This document shows, one piece after another, positions 35,295 to 44,234 of a stretch of DNA of 64,000 nt. Under the pieces are notes generated by a model. The model had not been told where the DNA came from. It did not search any database and was given only the letters and a program-made list of their open reading frames with translations. The stretch is from JANPPS01 sp965246835 (GTDB taxonomy: Bacteria; Pseudomonadota; Alphaproteobacteria; Acetobacterales; Acetobacteraceae). Where the stretch lies: contig CBDFFQ010000001.1 of the NCBI GenBank assembly GCA_965246835.1, positions 2,976,001 through 3,040,000 on the forward strand. The letters run 5' to 3'. Made by a program: the position numbers and the translations under genes. Every line of letters starts with the position of its first letter. Position 1 is the first letter of the stretch.

Positions 35295-36610
35295 CAGCCC
35301 TTACCCCCGGACCGATGGCCCCCCAGCGCCTGCACGACGACCGCCATCCGGCTGCCGAGGCTGCCCTTGACCAGGACGGTGTCACCGGGCCGGAGGGCAT
35401 CGCGCAGCAGGGGCGCCAAGGCCGCGCTGTCTGCGGCATGAGCACCCTGGAGCCGGGGCGGCACCGCGTCGTAAAGATGCCGCATCAGCGGGCCGCACGC
35501 ATACAGCAGGTGGGCGGCCTCTGTCACATCCGGGGCGAGGTTCTCGTGTTCCGAGACGCCGAAGGGGCCGAGCTCCAGCATGTCCCCCAGCACGGCGATC
35601 CGGCGACCCGGCTGTTCTTGCAGCACTTTCAGCGCGGCGCGGACGGAAGCGGCACTGGCGTTGTAGCTTTCGTCCAGCAAGGTGACGCCGTCCGCCAGCG
35701 CCTGTTGCAGGCCGCGGCCTTGCACAGGGGTGAACGACTCCAGCGCGGAGGCGGCCCGCGCGAGGTCGAGCCCCAGGGCGGCGCAGGCGGTGAGCGCGGC
35801 CAGCGCGTTGCTGGCCATGTGCGCGCCGGGTGCCGGCAACGCGAACGCGACCGGTGTGCCGTCGATCGTGGCCGTGACCACGCCGCCCCGCCGCTCGCCC
35901 GCGCCGAACAGCCGCACGGGCCCGGGCGCCACCGCGCGCAACCGGTCCAGGAACGGCGTCTCCGCCGGGAGCACCGCGACGCCGCCCGGCACGAGCCCGC
36001 GCAGGATCGACGCCTTCTCGTCCGCGATCGCCTCCAGGCTGCCGAGATGCCCGATATGGCTGGAGGCGATGGCGGTGATCACCGCGACATGGGGCCGCGC
36101 CATCTGGGCCAATGGCAAAATCTCGCCGGCGTGGTTCATGCCGATCTCCGCCACGCAGAACGCGGCGTCGGCCGGCAGGCGCGCGAGGGTCAGCGGCACG
36201 CCCCAATGGTTGTTGTAGGACGCGACGGCCGCATGGGTCGGCCCGAACGGGGCCAGCGCCGTGCGCAGCATCTCCTTGGTGGTGGTCTTGCCGACGCTGC
36301 CGGTGATCGCCACGACCCGGCCCCGGAACCGGTCCCGCCCGGCCCGGCCCAGCGCCTGCAGCCCCGCGAGGGTATCATCCACGCGCAGCAAAGGCCCGCC
36401 CTCGGCCGGGCCGTGCACCATGGCGCCGGCGGCCCCGCGGCGGAATGCCTCCGCCAGATGGGCGTGCCCGTCTCGGTCGCCGTGCAGCGCCACGAACAGG
36501 TCACCGGGTTGCAGGGTGCGTGTGTCGATCGAGATGCCCGTGACGTCGAACGGCGCCGTGAGCTGCCCGCCCGTGGCCCCGGCGAGATCGGCGGCGGACC
36601 AGAGCGTCAC
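35294..36610 (-). CDS. murF: UDP-MurNAc-tripeptide--D-alanyl-D-alanine ligase
   Basis: This 438-residue Mur ligase adds the D-Ala-D-Ala dipeptide to complete the pentapeptide. The substrate-binding start is GISIDTRTLQPGDLFVAL, the ATP loop AITGSVGKTTTKEML, and the C-terminal half includes LLDESYNASAASVRAAL and VLGDMLELG. The GTG start overlaps the murE stop (GTGA) and the stop abuts mraY (TGATG). Confidence 0.97.
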   Translation of the reverse strand: MTLWSAADLAGATGGQLTAPFDVTGISIDTRTLQPGDLFVALHGDRDGHAHLAEAFRRGAAGAMVHGPAEGGPLLRVDDTLAGLQALGRAGRDRFRGRVVAITGSVGKTTTKEMLRTALAPFGPTHAAVASYNNHWGVPLTLARLPADAAFCVAEIGMNHAGEILPLAQMARPHVAVITAIASSHIGHLGSLEAIADEKASILRGLVPGGVAVLPAETPFLDRLRAVAPGPVRLFGAGERRGGVVTATIDGTPVAFALPAPGAHMASNALAALTACAALGLDLARAASALESFTPVQGRGLQQALADGVTLLDESYNASAASVRAALKVLQEQPGRRIAVLGDMLELGPFGVSEHENLAPDVTEAAHLLYACGPLMRHLYDAVPPRLQGAHAADSAALAPLLRDALRPGDTVLVKGSLGSRMAVVVQALGGHRSGGKG

Positions 36611-38001
36611 AGCAGCCGCCGCACGGTGGCCACGTCGTCGAACGGCAGGGTTACGCCGCCGATGGTCTGGCCCTGCTCGTGCCCCTTGCCGGCGATGGCC
36701 AGCACGTCACCGGGGCGGAGCGCATCGAGGGCAGCGGCGATGGCGGTCTCGCGATCGCCGATCTCGCGGGCGTCGGGGCAGGCGGCGCGGATGGCGGCGC
36801 GGATGCTGGCGGGTTCCTCCCCCCGGGGATTGTCGTCGGTGACGATCGCGAAGTCCGCGAGGCGTGACGAGACTTCGCCCATCAGGGGCCGCTTGCCGCG
36901 ATCCCGGTCCCCGCCTGCGCCGAACACGACGTGCAGGCGGCCCGTGGTGTGCGGGCGCAATGCGGTCAGCAGCCGCTCCAGCGCGTCCGGCGTGTGGGCA
37001 TAATCGACATAGATTGCGGCACCCTCCGCCTCCGCCGCCAATTCCATGCGGCCGCGGACACCCGTGAGCGCCGGCAAATGATCGAGCGCGTCGTCCACAC
37101 TCACCACCAGCGCCAGCCCGGCGGCCAGCAGCGCGTTATCCACTTGGAACCGCCCCGGCAGCGCGAGTTCGATCGTGCGCCCGTTCACCACCAGCGTCTG
37201 GCCACCGGGCCGCGGCGTGGCGCTCGCGAGGTCGAGCAAGGTGCCGCCGACCCCCACGGTCCGGGCGCCCGGGATCGCGGCCAGCGTGGCGGGGTCGAGG
37301 TCCGCCATCGCGACGGAAGGTGCGCCCGCGGGAAGCAGCTCGCGGAACAGCCGCAGCTTGGCGGTGCGATAGTCGTCCAGCGTGCCGTGATAGTCCAAAT
37401 GATCGCGGGTCAGGTTGGTGAACCCGGCCGCCGCGAACCGCACCCCATCGAGCCGGAACTGGTCCAACCCGTGCGAAGACGCCTCCAGCGCCGCCGCGGT
37501 CACGCCCTCCCGCGCCAGCTGCGCCAAGGTTTCGGCCAGGGTGATGGGATCGAGCGTGGTGAGGCCCGGCACGGGCGGTGGATGCCCGGGCGCGATCACG
37601 CCCAGCGTGCCGAGGCTGGCCGCCGCACGGCCTGAACGGCCAAAGATCTGGCGCAGGAACTCGGCCGTGCTGGTCTTGCCGTTGGTGCCCGTGACCGCCA
37701 CCACCGTCTCTGGCTGCGCCCCCGCTTGCGCCGCCGCGAGCCGGGCCAGGGCCTGACGCGGTTCGGGCGCCAGGAGCAACGGGCGGGCCGGCACCCCCTC
37801 TGGCCAAACCGTGCCAGAGGGCGCGAGCACCGCCACGGCGCCCCGCCCGACCGCATCCGCGATGAAGGCCCGGCCATCGACCCGCGCGCCCGGCAGCGCC
37901 GCATACAGCATGCCCGGCGTCACCGCCCGGCTATCGGCCGTGATCCCTGCCAGCCCCTCCGGCAAGCCCGCGATCTCCGGCAGGCCGGCCGCGCGGAGCA
38001 T
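36607..38001 (-). CDS. murE: UDP-MurNAc-L-Ala-D-Glu--meso-diaminopimelate ligase
   Basis: This 464-residue Mur ligase adds the third amino acid of the stem. ADSRAVTPGMLYAALPG binds the nucleotide, VAVTGTNGKTSTAEFL is the ATP loop and TNLTRDHLDYHGT follows. VTDDNPRGEEP contains the DNPR motif that selects meso-diaminopimelate over lysine. The ATG at 38001 follows the ftsI stop by a single base; a GTG at 38028 in frame would overlap ftsI and is less likely. Confidence 0.97.
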   Translation of the reverse strand: MLRAAGLPEIAGLPEGLAGITADSRAVTPGMLYAALPGARVDGRAFIADAVGRGAVAVLAPSGTVWPEGVPARPLLLAPEPRQALARLAAAQAGAQPETVVAVTGTNGKTSTAEFLRQIFGRSGRAAASLGTLGVIAPGHPPPVPGLTTLDPITLAETLAQLAREGVTAAALEASSHGLDQFRLDGVRFAAAGFTNLTRDHLDYHGTLDDYRTAKLRLFRELLPAGAPSVAMADLDPATLAAIPGARTVGVGGTLLDLASATPRPGGQTLVVNGRTIELALPGRFQVDNALLAAGLALVVSVDDALDHLPALTGVRGRMELAAEAEGAAIYVDYAHTPDALERLLTALRPHTTGRLHVVFGAGGDRDRGKRPLMGEVSSRLADFAIVTDDNPRGEEPASIRAAIRAACPDAREIGDRETAIAAALDALRPGDVLAIAGKGHEQGQTIGGVTLPFDDVATVRRLL

Positions 38002-38002
38002 G

Positions 38003-39883
38003 TCAGCGGTTCGCGGCCGTGGCGACACGATCCGTCTCCCGCCGTGGGCCGGCCGCCGGCGCCGGGGTGCGGCCCGGTTGCAGCGGCATGGACAACGTGG
38101 CCTGCGTTGCCGCGGCCGTGACCGTCTCGGGCATCAGGCCCAGCATCGGCCCGATCCGGCTGATCACCCGCCCGGCGCCCGGGGCACTCACGGCGCCGGC
38201 GGTCGAGTAGCCGCCGGTACTGGCGTTGCCCTTGGGCTCGTCCAGCATGAAATACACGGCGTAGCGCGGGGCGTTCATCGGGAACACCGACATGAACGCG
38301 CTGATGTTGGCGTGCTTCTTGTAGCCGTGCGCCGTGGTCTTTTCCGCCGTGCCGGTCTTGCCGCCCACGAAATAGCCCGGCACGTCCGCGGGCTTGCCAT
38401 ACCCGTCCGTCACCACCAGCCGCATCAGGCGGCGCAGCGTGTCGGAGGTCTGGCTCCGCATCACCTGCGTGCCCTCCGCCCGGCGCCCGGTCTCGGACGC
38501 CACGATCGTGGGGCGCAGCACGATGCCGCCATTGGCGAGCGCCGCGGTGCCGCGCACCACATGCAACGGGGAGACGGCGATGCCGTGGCCGAAGCCCACG
38601 GTCATGGTCGCGATCTCTTTCCAGTTCGCCGCGGGCTGCACGATCGGCTGCCCCTGCTCCGGCAGCTCGATCCCCACGCGGGTGAACATGCCCATGGCGT
38701 GCAGCCAGCTGCGCTGCCGCTCCGAACCCACGGCCTGCGCCATGTGCGCGGCACCGAGATTGCTGGAATAGGCGATCACCTCAGGCAGGGCGAGCACGCG
38801 GTGCTTGCCCTCGAAGTCGGAGATGGTGAAGCGGCCAATCTTGATGTCGTGCGCGGCGTCGAAGCTGCTCCACAGATTGGCGGCGCCACTGTCCAACGCC
38901 ATCGCGGCGGTCTGCAGCTTGAAGGTGGAGCCCGGCTCGTACATGCCTGTGACCGCCCGGTTGAACCGCTCCTCCGCACTGGCCTCGCCCGCCTTGTTGG
39001 CGTCGAAATCCGGCAGGCTGACCATCGCCACGACCTCACCGGTGCGGACGTCCATGACGATGCCGCAGGCGCCGATGGCCCGGAACTCGGTCATGGAGCG
39101 CATCAGCTCCTCCCGCACCACCGCCTGCACCCGCACGTCGATCGAGAGGCGGAGCGGCGCGCCGTCATCGCGCAACCGCTGGTCGAACGACCGTTCCACG
39201 CCCGCCACCCCGTGCGCATCCACGTCCACGCCGCCCACGATGTGCGCGGCCACGCGGCCCTGCGGATAGCGGCGGCGCTCCGTCTGTTCGAAATAGACGC
39301 CGGGAATGCCGAGATTGTTGACCGCCAGCTGCTCGCGCGGGGTGATGTTGCGGGCGAGGTAGACAAACCCCTTGTCGCTCGCGAGCCGGGTGCGCACGGT
39401 CGCGAGATCCAGGCGCGGCAGCACGGCCTTGAGCTTGGCCGCGGCCTCCGCCGTGTCGATCATCTCACGCGGGTTGGCATAGAGCCCGGCGACCGGGAGC
39501 GAGATCGCCAGGATCTCCCCGTTGCGGTCCGTGATGGTGGCGCGGGCGCGGTGCGCGCCCGGTACGGCGGGTTCCGGCGGCGGCGCTTCGCCAGAGGCTG
39601 CGGTGCGGGTCGCGTTCAGGATCGTCGTATGCGCGTCCGGCAGACGCGCGAGGCGATCGAGCCGCTTGGACGCGACCGGGAACAGCACGGTGGCGCCCGC
39701 GAGCTTCACGACCAGCGCCAGGAACAGCAGCGAAAATCCGCCCGCCGCGATCACGAGCCGCCCCCGCGTCTTTTCCAGCGCCGCGCGCCGTTCGAGATCG
39801 GGGGCGGTGACGCGCACGAGCTGCATGCGCGGGGCGTCGTGGGCGTCGTAGGCATCGGGCGGATCGGGTGGGGCGGCGGTCAT
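38003..39883 (-). CDS. ftsI: Peptidoglycan transpeptidase FtsI (PBP3, class B)
   Basis: This 626-residue class B penicillin-binding protein is the septal D,D-transpeptidase. A cytoplasmic tail of about 40 residues is followed by one membrane helix (LVIAAGGFSLLFLALVVKLAG), a pedestal domain, and the transpeptidase. The active-site motifs are STFK in EPGSTFKLQT, SSN in AYSSNLGAAHM and KTG in FVGGKTGTAEKT. It lies 6 bp after ftsL and 1 bp before murE, and works with FtsW encoded in the same block. Confidence 0.96.
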   Translation of the reverse strand: MTAAPPDPPDAYDAHDAPRMQLVRVTAPDLERRAALEKTRGRLVIAAGGFSLLFLALVVKLAGATVLFPVASKRLDRLARLPDAHTTILNATRTAASGEAPPPEPAVPGAHRARATITDRNGEILAISLPVAGLYANPREMIDTAEAAAKLKAVLPRLDLATVRTRLASDKGFVYLARNITPREQLAVNNLGIPGVYFEQTERRRYPQGRVAAHIVGGVDVDAHGVAGVERSFDQRLRDDGAPLRLSIDVRVQAVVREELMRSMTEFRAIGACGIVMDVRTGEVVAMVSLPDFDANKAGEASAEERFNRAVTGMYEPGSTFKLQTAAMALDSGAANLWSSFDAAHDIKIGRFTISDFEGKHRVLALPEVIAYSSNLGAAHMAQAVGSERQRSWLHAMGMFTRVGIELPEQGQPIVQPAANWKEIATMTVGFGHGIAVSPLHVVRGTAALANGGIVLRPTIVASETGRRAEGTQVMRSQTSDTLRRLMRLVVTDGYGKPADVPGYFVGGKTGTAEKTTAHGYKKHANISAFMSVFPMNAPRYAVYFMLDEPKGNASTGGYSTAGAVSAPGAGRVISRIGPMLGLMPETVTAAATQATLSMPLQPGRTPAPAAGPRRETDRVATAANR

Positions 39884-39889
39884 GCCGGG

Positions 39890-40618
39890 TCAGTGCGCGC
39901 CGTAGGGGGTGGGCGGCGCCAGGGCGGGACGGCTGCCACCCAAGGCGGAGGCGCGAGTCACGCTGTCGCCGATCGCCGACGCCGTGACGGCGGGCGGGCG
40001 GGCGATCGGTGCCGCGGCCACCTGCACGACGGGCGCGGTCGGCACGCTGCGCGGCATCGGCGCAGGCGGCGCGACCGAGGCGAATTGCGGCGGCGCCGGG
40101 CGGGAGGATGGCGGAGGGGTGAGCGCCACCGGTGCCGGGGTCGCTGGGGGTTGCGGGCGGATCGCGGCCGGGGCGGATGTCGGCGAAGGCGGGGCAGCCT
40201 GCGGCGCGGGCGCGGCGCTCGCCACCAGCGGCGCCGCCGGGGCCGGACGGGGGCGGGCCGGTGCGGGCGGCGTCGCCTGGGCGACCACGGGGGCCGGCTC
40301 CATCGCGGGGACCCCGAAGCTGCCCGGCGGCAACGGCGGCGGCAGGCGTGCGCCCAGATCCTGCGGCGTCACGAACTGGGTGGGCTGCAGCGTGCGGAGC
40401 CCGAGGTGTTGGCGGGACAGCTCGGCGAGCCGCTCGGGCTCGTTCAGCAGCGCCCACTCCGTGCGCAGCGCCGTGATCCGCTCCCGGGCGATTTCCGCCT
40501 GCTTCATGGTGCGCGCGATCTCGCGATCCAGCATCAGGGCGCGGTGCTTGGACTGATACAAATACAAGCCGGACCCGCCGGCGAGCAGCATGCAGATGCA
40601 GGTGAGGGGACGGATCAT
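39890..40618 (-). CDS. ftsL: FtsL-like division protein with a long Pro/Ala-rich tail
   Basis: This 242-residue protein sits in the ftsL position between rsmH and ftsI. It has one N-terminal membrane segment (LTCICMLLAGGSGLYLY), a short coiled coil (about 30-75) and the motif EPERLAELSRQHLGLRTLQPTQFV that is shared by FtsL-like proteins of alphaproteobacteria. From about residue 90 to the end it is almost entirely Pro, Ala and Val, about 150 residues, far longer than a typical FtsL of around 100. FtsL helps activate FtsWI in the periplasm; the role of the tail is unknown. It overlaps rsmH by four bases. Confidence 0.8.
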   Translation of the reverse strand: MIRPLTCICMLLAGGSGLYLYQSKHRALMLDREIARTMKQAEIARERITALRTEWALLNEPERLAELSRQHLGLRTLQPTQFVTPQDLGARLPPPLPPGSFGVPAMEPAPVVAQATPPAPARPRPAPAAPLVASAAPAPQAAPPSPTSAPAAIRPQPPATPAPVALTPPPSSRPAPPQFASVAPPAPMPRSVPTAPVVQVAAAPIARPPAVTASAIGDSVTRASALGGSRPALAPPTPYGAH

Positions 40619-41574
40619 GGCCGGGTATCCTGAGACGGCTGGAGATTGGCGGTGGAAAGTCGGGCAAGGGCGCGCAGGCGGGCGCTGCGGGATCGGGGGT
40701 TGGCGCGGGTTTCGGCGTCGGACGGCCGGGCGGCGCGGTTGGCGAGCAGACGGAAGGCCGGTGCCTCCGCTGCCACCAGGCCGCGCGGGTCGTGGCGGGA
40801 CGGCCCGGGCGTGCGGCCGGCCGCGTCCTGCATGAAGCGCTTGACCAACCGGTCCTCGAGCGAATGGAACGACACCACGACCAGACGGCCACCGGGGGCC
40901 AGGAGCGAGGCGGCCTGGGTGAGCGCCCGCTCGATCTCGCCGAGTTCGTCGTTCACGCGGATGCGGAGCGCCTGGAAGCTGCGGGTGGCCGGGTCGATGC
41001 CGGAGCCGTCCTTGGGCACCACGCCGCGGATGATGTCGGCCAGCGCCTGCGTGGTGTCGATGCGGGCCTCACGCCGTGCGGCCACGATGGCGCGGGCGAT
41101 GCGGCGGGACAGGCGCTCTTCGCCGAACTGATACAGCGTGTCCGCCAGCTCGGCCTCCGGCAGGTTGTTCACCAGGTCCGCCGCCGTGGGCCCGGCGGCG
41201 GCCATGCGCATGTCGAGCGGGCCGTCATGCCGGAAGCTGAAGCCCCGGATGGGGTCATCGATCTGAAACGAGGACACGCCGAGATCGAGCACGACACCAT
41301 CGAGCGCGCCCACGCCGCGTTCGGCCAGCAGCGCCACCATGTCCCCGAAGCGGCCCTGGATCAGGTGCAGCCGGCCAGGGTGGCGCTGGGCGAGGGCGGC
41401 GCCGCGGGCAATGGCGGCGGGATCGCGGTCGATCGCGAACAGGGTGCAGGGCGCGGCGTCCAGGATCGCGGACGCATAGCCGCCGCCGCCGAACGTGCCG
41501 TCCAGATAGAGGCCGTCCGTGCGCGGAGCCAGGGCCGTCAGCACCTCCGGCAGCATGACCGGCACGTGGTTCAT
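40615..41574 (-). CDS. rsmH: 16S rRNA m4C1402 methyltransferase RsmH (MraW)
   Basis: This 319-residue SAM-dependent enzyme N4-methylates C1402 in the ribosomal decoding site. The start motif is MNHVPVMLPEVL, the SAM loop DGTFGGGGYASAIL, then VLDLGVSSFQID, RGFSFRHDGPLDMRM and SFHSLEDRLVKRFM. The ATG at 41574 overlaps the mraZ stop (ATGA). Confidence 0.98.
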   Translation of the reverse strand: MNHVPVMLPEVLTALAPRTDGLYLDGTFGGGGYASAILDAAPCTLFAIDRDPAAIARGAALAQRHPGRLHLIQGRFGDMVALLAERGVGALDGVVLDLGVSSFQIDDPIRGFSFRHDGPLDMRMAAAGPTAADLVNNLPEAELADTLYQFGEERLSRRIARAIVAARREARIDTTQALADIIRGVVPKDGSGIDPATRSFQALRIRVNDELGEIERALTQAASLLAPGGRLVVVSFHSLEDRLVKRFMQDAAGRTPGPSRHDPRGLVAAEAPAFRLLANRAARPSDAETRANPRSRSARLRALARLSTANLQPSQDTRP

Positions 41575-42017
41575 GCCTTGCCTCCCGGGAGGGTGAGGCC
41601 GCGCGTGCGGGCGCGGTCCCGCGCGGCGGCCAGGCGGGCGGAGGCGGCCGCGGGCTCCCAAATCTGGAAGGTGCGGCCCAGGCCCATGAAGGAGACGGCG
41701 TCGGTCAAACCAGCGTGCTGCACCAGCGAATCGGGCAGGGAAATCCGGCCTTCCTTGTCTGGTTCCACACGGTGCGCCTCGGCGTAAAGCGCTGTCGTAA
41801 GATCGTCCTGATCTTCGCTGAACATATCGAGCCGATCGAGCGGCGCGGCCAGCTGATCGAACACCGGTGCGGGCCATGCCTCGATGCAGGGATGGGTGTG
41901 GGACGGGCGCAGCACGAGCACGGACGCAGCCTCCCCGATGCGGCGAAACGAGGCCGGGACCGAGACGCGGCCCTTGGTGTCCAGGCGGTTCTGGTGCGTG
42001 CCGAGAAACTGGCTCAT
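41571..42017 (-). CDS. mraZ: Transcriptional regulator MraZ
   Basis: This 148-residue first gene of the dcw operon encodes a DNA-binding protein with two AbrB-like halves, DTKGRVSVPASFR and DKEGRISLPDSL. MraZ forms rings and represses its own promoter through TGGG direct repeats. The ATG at 42017 has AAAGGGGG upstream; a longer in-frame start at 42122 overlaps the promoter and is rejected. Four matching boxes lie 79-112 bp upstream. Confidence 0.96.
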   Translation of the reverse strand: MSQFLGTHQNRLDTKGRVSVPASFRRIGEAASVLVLRPSHTHPCIEAWPAPVFDQLAAPLDRLDMFSEDQDDLTTALYAEAHRVEPDKEGRISLPDSLVQHAGLTDAVSFMGLGRTFQIWEPAAASARLAAARDRARTRGLTLPGGKA

Positions 42018-42095
42018 CGCCGCACGCCCCCTTTCACCTAGCCCGGCCCAGCGCGGACCCGCGATCCCCCGGACCCCGCGCCTCGCGGGTTCGTG

Positions 42096-42135
42096 TGGGA
42101 TGACATGGGCTATCATGGGCAAACATGGGCGTCAA
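42096..42135 (-). promoter_or_regulatory. Probable mraZ promoter with MraZ operator boxes
   Basis: Four TGGG boxes occur on the + strand at 42096-42099, 42106-42109, 42116-42119 and 42126-42129, spaced exactly 10 bp. This is the spacing of known MraZ-binding repeats. On the minus strand a TTGACG at 42135-42130 is a good -35 candidate, with a weak -10 (ATAGCC-like) about 16 bp on. The boxes therefore fill the spacer and -10 region, where a repressor would block transcription. The boxes run antisense to mraZ here. Confidence 0.6.
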
Positions 42136-42270
42136 AGGGATAAGTCGGGAAATAGCGGGGATAACCCAAAAAAGAACGTGTTTTAACAGTGCGTTAAGAT
42201 TTAGCTCGGGAAATGAGTCGGGGCGCGCAGGAGGGCGCGTTGATTTCCCGATTCGTTCCGGAGCAAAAAT

Positions 42271-42663
42271 GCCAGACGGCCTGTAAGCCGGGTTCTGTCC
42301 GCCTCCCGAAAGAAGCGGGACGGCCATTCCTCTGGGACGCGCGTTGCCGCGCGTCTCATGCGACCAACCCGGGCAACGGGGCGGGAACGCCCCTGCGTCA
42401 CATGCTTCCATGCTCGCCGGCTGCCCCTATTCGGTCTTGCTCCCGATGGGGTTTACCCTGCCGCCCCTGTTACCAGGGGCGCGGTGCGCTCTTACCGCAC
42501 CGTTTCACCCTTGCCCGGCGGCTTGCGCGACCGGGCGGTTTGTTTTCTGTGGCACTGTCCCTGGGGTCGCCCCCGCCGGCCGTTAGCCGGCATCGTGTTC
42601 GCGTGGAGCCCGGACTTTCCTCCACCTGGGTTGCCCCAAGCAGCGGCCGTCCGGCCGTCTGGC
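42271..42663 (-). ncRNA. rnpB: RNase P RNA (type A)
   Basis: This 393-nt catalytic RNA trims tRNA 5' leaders. The ends pair as P1 (GCCAGACGGCC with GGCCGUCUGGC). The universal core GAGGAAAGUCCGGGCUCC lies near the 5' end, GGUAAGAGCGCACCG and GCAUGAGACG-like segments are in the middle, and ACAGAACCCGGCUUACAG is near the 3' end. It is transcribed toward mraZ, whose start is 253 bp beyond. A short U-run (AUUUUUG) follows the 3' end. Confidence 0.96.
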
Positions 42664-42694
42664 GTCGCGGTCATGCGCGCCCGGGCCCACCCGG

Positions 42695-43348
42695 TCAAGC
42701 GGCCGCGACGACCGCCTGCAACCGCCGGCACGTCTCGGCATCGGCGATCCCGTTTACGCGGCGGGGCCGCCAGTGGCGTTGGAAGGCGCGCAGCGTCGTG
42801 GCCTGGTCGCCCGGTCCATACCCGATCGCGGTCAGTGCGGCGTCCACGTCCGGTGCCGGATCTCCATCGGGGCCGGGCCAGAAGCCGACGCCGTTGCGGG
42901 CCAGGCCCTCCCAGTCGAACAGCTCACCCGGGTCCTGCTTGCGGTCCGGCGCCACGTCGCTATGGCCGACCACGTTGCGCGCCGGGATCGCGTGCCGGCG
43001 CAGGATCGCGAGGCACAGATCGCATACCGCCGCCATCTGCAGCGCGGGGAACGGGCGATAGCCCCAGTCATGGCCGGGGTTCACGATCTCGATCCCGATC
43101 GAGACGTCGTTCAGGCCCGTGCGCCCACGCCAGCACGACACGCCGGCATGCCAGGCCCGCCGCTCCTCCGGAACCAGCGCATAGACCGCGCCGTCCTCGT
43201 CCACGACATAGTGGGACGACACGCGGGCAGCCGGGTCCCGCAACCGGTCGATCGCGGCCTGGGCGGTCTGCATGCCGGTATAGTGCAGGATCAGCGTATC
43301 GACCGGCCCCGGCCGTTCGTCGTGATTGGGGCTCGGGAGCCAGATCAC
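42695..43348 (-). CDS. ampD: N-acetylmuramoyl-L-alanine amidase (AmpD type)
   Basis: This 217-residue zinc amidase cleaves anhydro-muropeptides during peptidoglycan recycling. No signal peptide is seen, which fits cytoplasmic AmpD. Zinc ligands are in LILHYTGM and VVGHSDVAPDRKQDPG, with VSIGIEIVNPGHD between. A C-terminal peptidoglycan-binding-like helix pair (TTLRAFQRHWRPRRVNGIAD) follows. Its start overlaps the stop of the upstream DjlA-like gene by four bases. Its 3' end lies just ahead of rnpB, so the rnpB promoter is probably inside this gene's end. Confidence 0.93.
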   Translation of the reverse strand: MIWLPSPNHDERPGPVDTLILHYTGMQTAQAAIDRLRDPAARVSSHYVVDEDGAVYALVPEERRAWHAGVSCWRGRTGLNDVSIGIEIVNPGHDWGYRPFPALQMAAVCDLCLAILRRHAIPARNVVGHSDVAPDRKQDPGELFDWEGLARNGVGFWPGPDGDPAPDVDAALTAIGYGPGDQATTLRAFQRHWRPRRVNGIADAETCRRLQAVVAAA

Positions 43349-44139
43349 AGCCGGCGTTCGCGCTTGATCCGATCCCAGGCCGCGTTGATCCGCGCCACCT
43401 TGTCGCTGGCGCGCGCCACGAACTCGGGCGGCACGCCGCGGGCGACCAGGCTGTCCGGATGGTTCTCCCGCATCAGGCGCAGCCAGGCCGCCCGCGCCGC
43501 CTCATCCGTGGCCTTGCGGTCGATGCCCAACACGGCATAGGCGTCCCCGGCATCCATGCCGCTGTCTTCCACCGGCCGTTCCGTGGCGCCCCGCGCCTGG
43601 TCCCAGGCGAGCTGGTCCAGGCCGAACTTGGCGTGGATCGTGCGCAGCATCGTGTGTTCGGCGATGGTCAGCGGCTTGTCCGCCCGCGCGATCGCGAACA
43701 GGGCGGACAGCACGTCCTCCAGCAGGCCGCGATTATCGGCGAAGCTTTCGCCCAGCTGGGCGGCGAACGGCTCGAACCCCTCGGCGCTGTCCCGCGCCTC
43801 ATCGAACAGGCGGCCGATGTCGCGCACGCTTTCGGGCGGGATGCGGAACTGGCGCTTGAACGTGTCGATCTCCGCCCGGACCACGGGGCCGTCGCATTTG
43901 GCAAGCTTGGCGGACAAGACCACGACGCCGATCGCGAATACCTGGTCCCGCTGCCCCAAGGAGGCCGCGAGCCGCGCCGGGCCGAAGGCGCTGCCGAAGC
44001 CGGTGCCGTCCCCCAGGCTGAAGCGCGGCATCGCGCCCTGATCGGCCGCATGGCCGAGCGCCGCGCCCATCACGGCGCCGAACGGCCCGCCCATCACCAT
44101 GCCCGCGACGCCGCCGAGCAGCTTGCCCCAATAGCTCAT
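43345..44139 (-). CDS. djlA: DjlA-like TerB/J-domain co-chaperone
   Basis: This 264-residue protein starts with a glycine-rich hydrophobic segment (LLGGVAGMVMGGPFGAVMGAALG). A TerB-like helical domain follows (FAIGVVVLSAKLAKCDGPVVRAEIDTFKRQF), then a C-terminal DnaJ domain with the HPD motif (RENHPDSL) that stimulates DnaK. The order matches membrane-anchored DjlA. It is coupled to ampD, and divergent from the AsmA-family gene with a 95-bp gap. Confidence 0.88.
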   Translation of the reverse strand: MSYWGKLLGGVAGMVMGGPFGAVMGAALGHAADQGAMPRFSLGDGTGFGSAFGPARLAASLGQRDQVFAIGVVVLSAKLAKCDGPVVRAEIDTFKRQFRIPPESVRDIGRLFDEARDSAEGFEPFAAQLGESFADNRGLLEDVLSALFAIARADKPLTIAEHTMLRTIHAKFGLDQLAWDQARGATERPVEDSGMDAGDAYAVLGIDRKATDEAARAAWLRLMRENHPDSLVARGVPPEFVARASDKVARINAAWDRIKRERRL

Positions 44140-44234
44140 CGCCGCATCATACCACGGGCGCGGTCGCTAGGCACCCGGGCTTGCATAAGCACGGTCCGGT
44201 GCCGCTATGTGCGATTGCGGGTGGAGGGCACGGG

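Noticed and set aside
37811..40633. 940-residue plus-strand frame opposite murE, ftsI and ftsL
   Set aside because: It is a His/Arg/Gly-rich shadow of three recognised genes in coding phase on the other strand.
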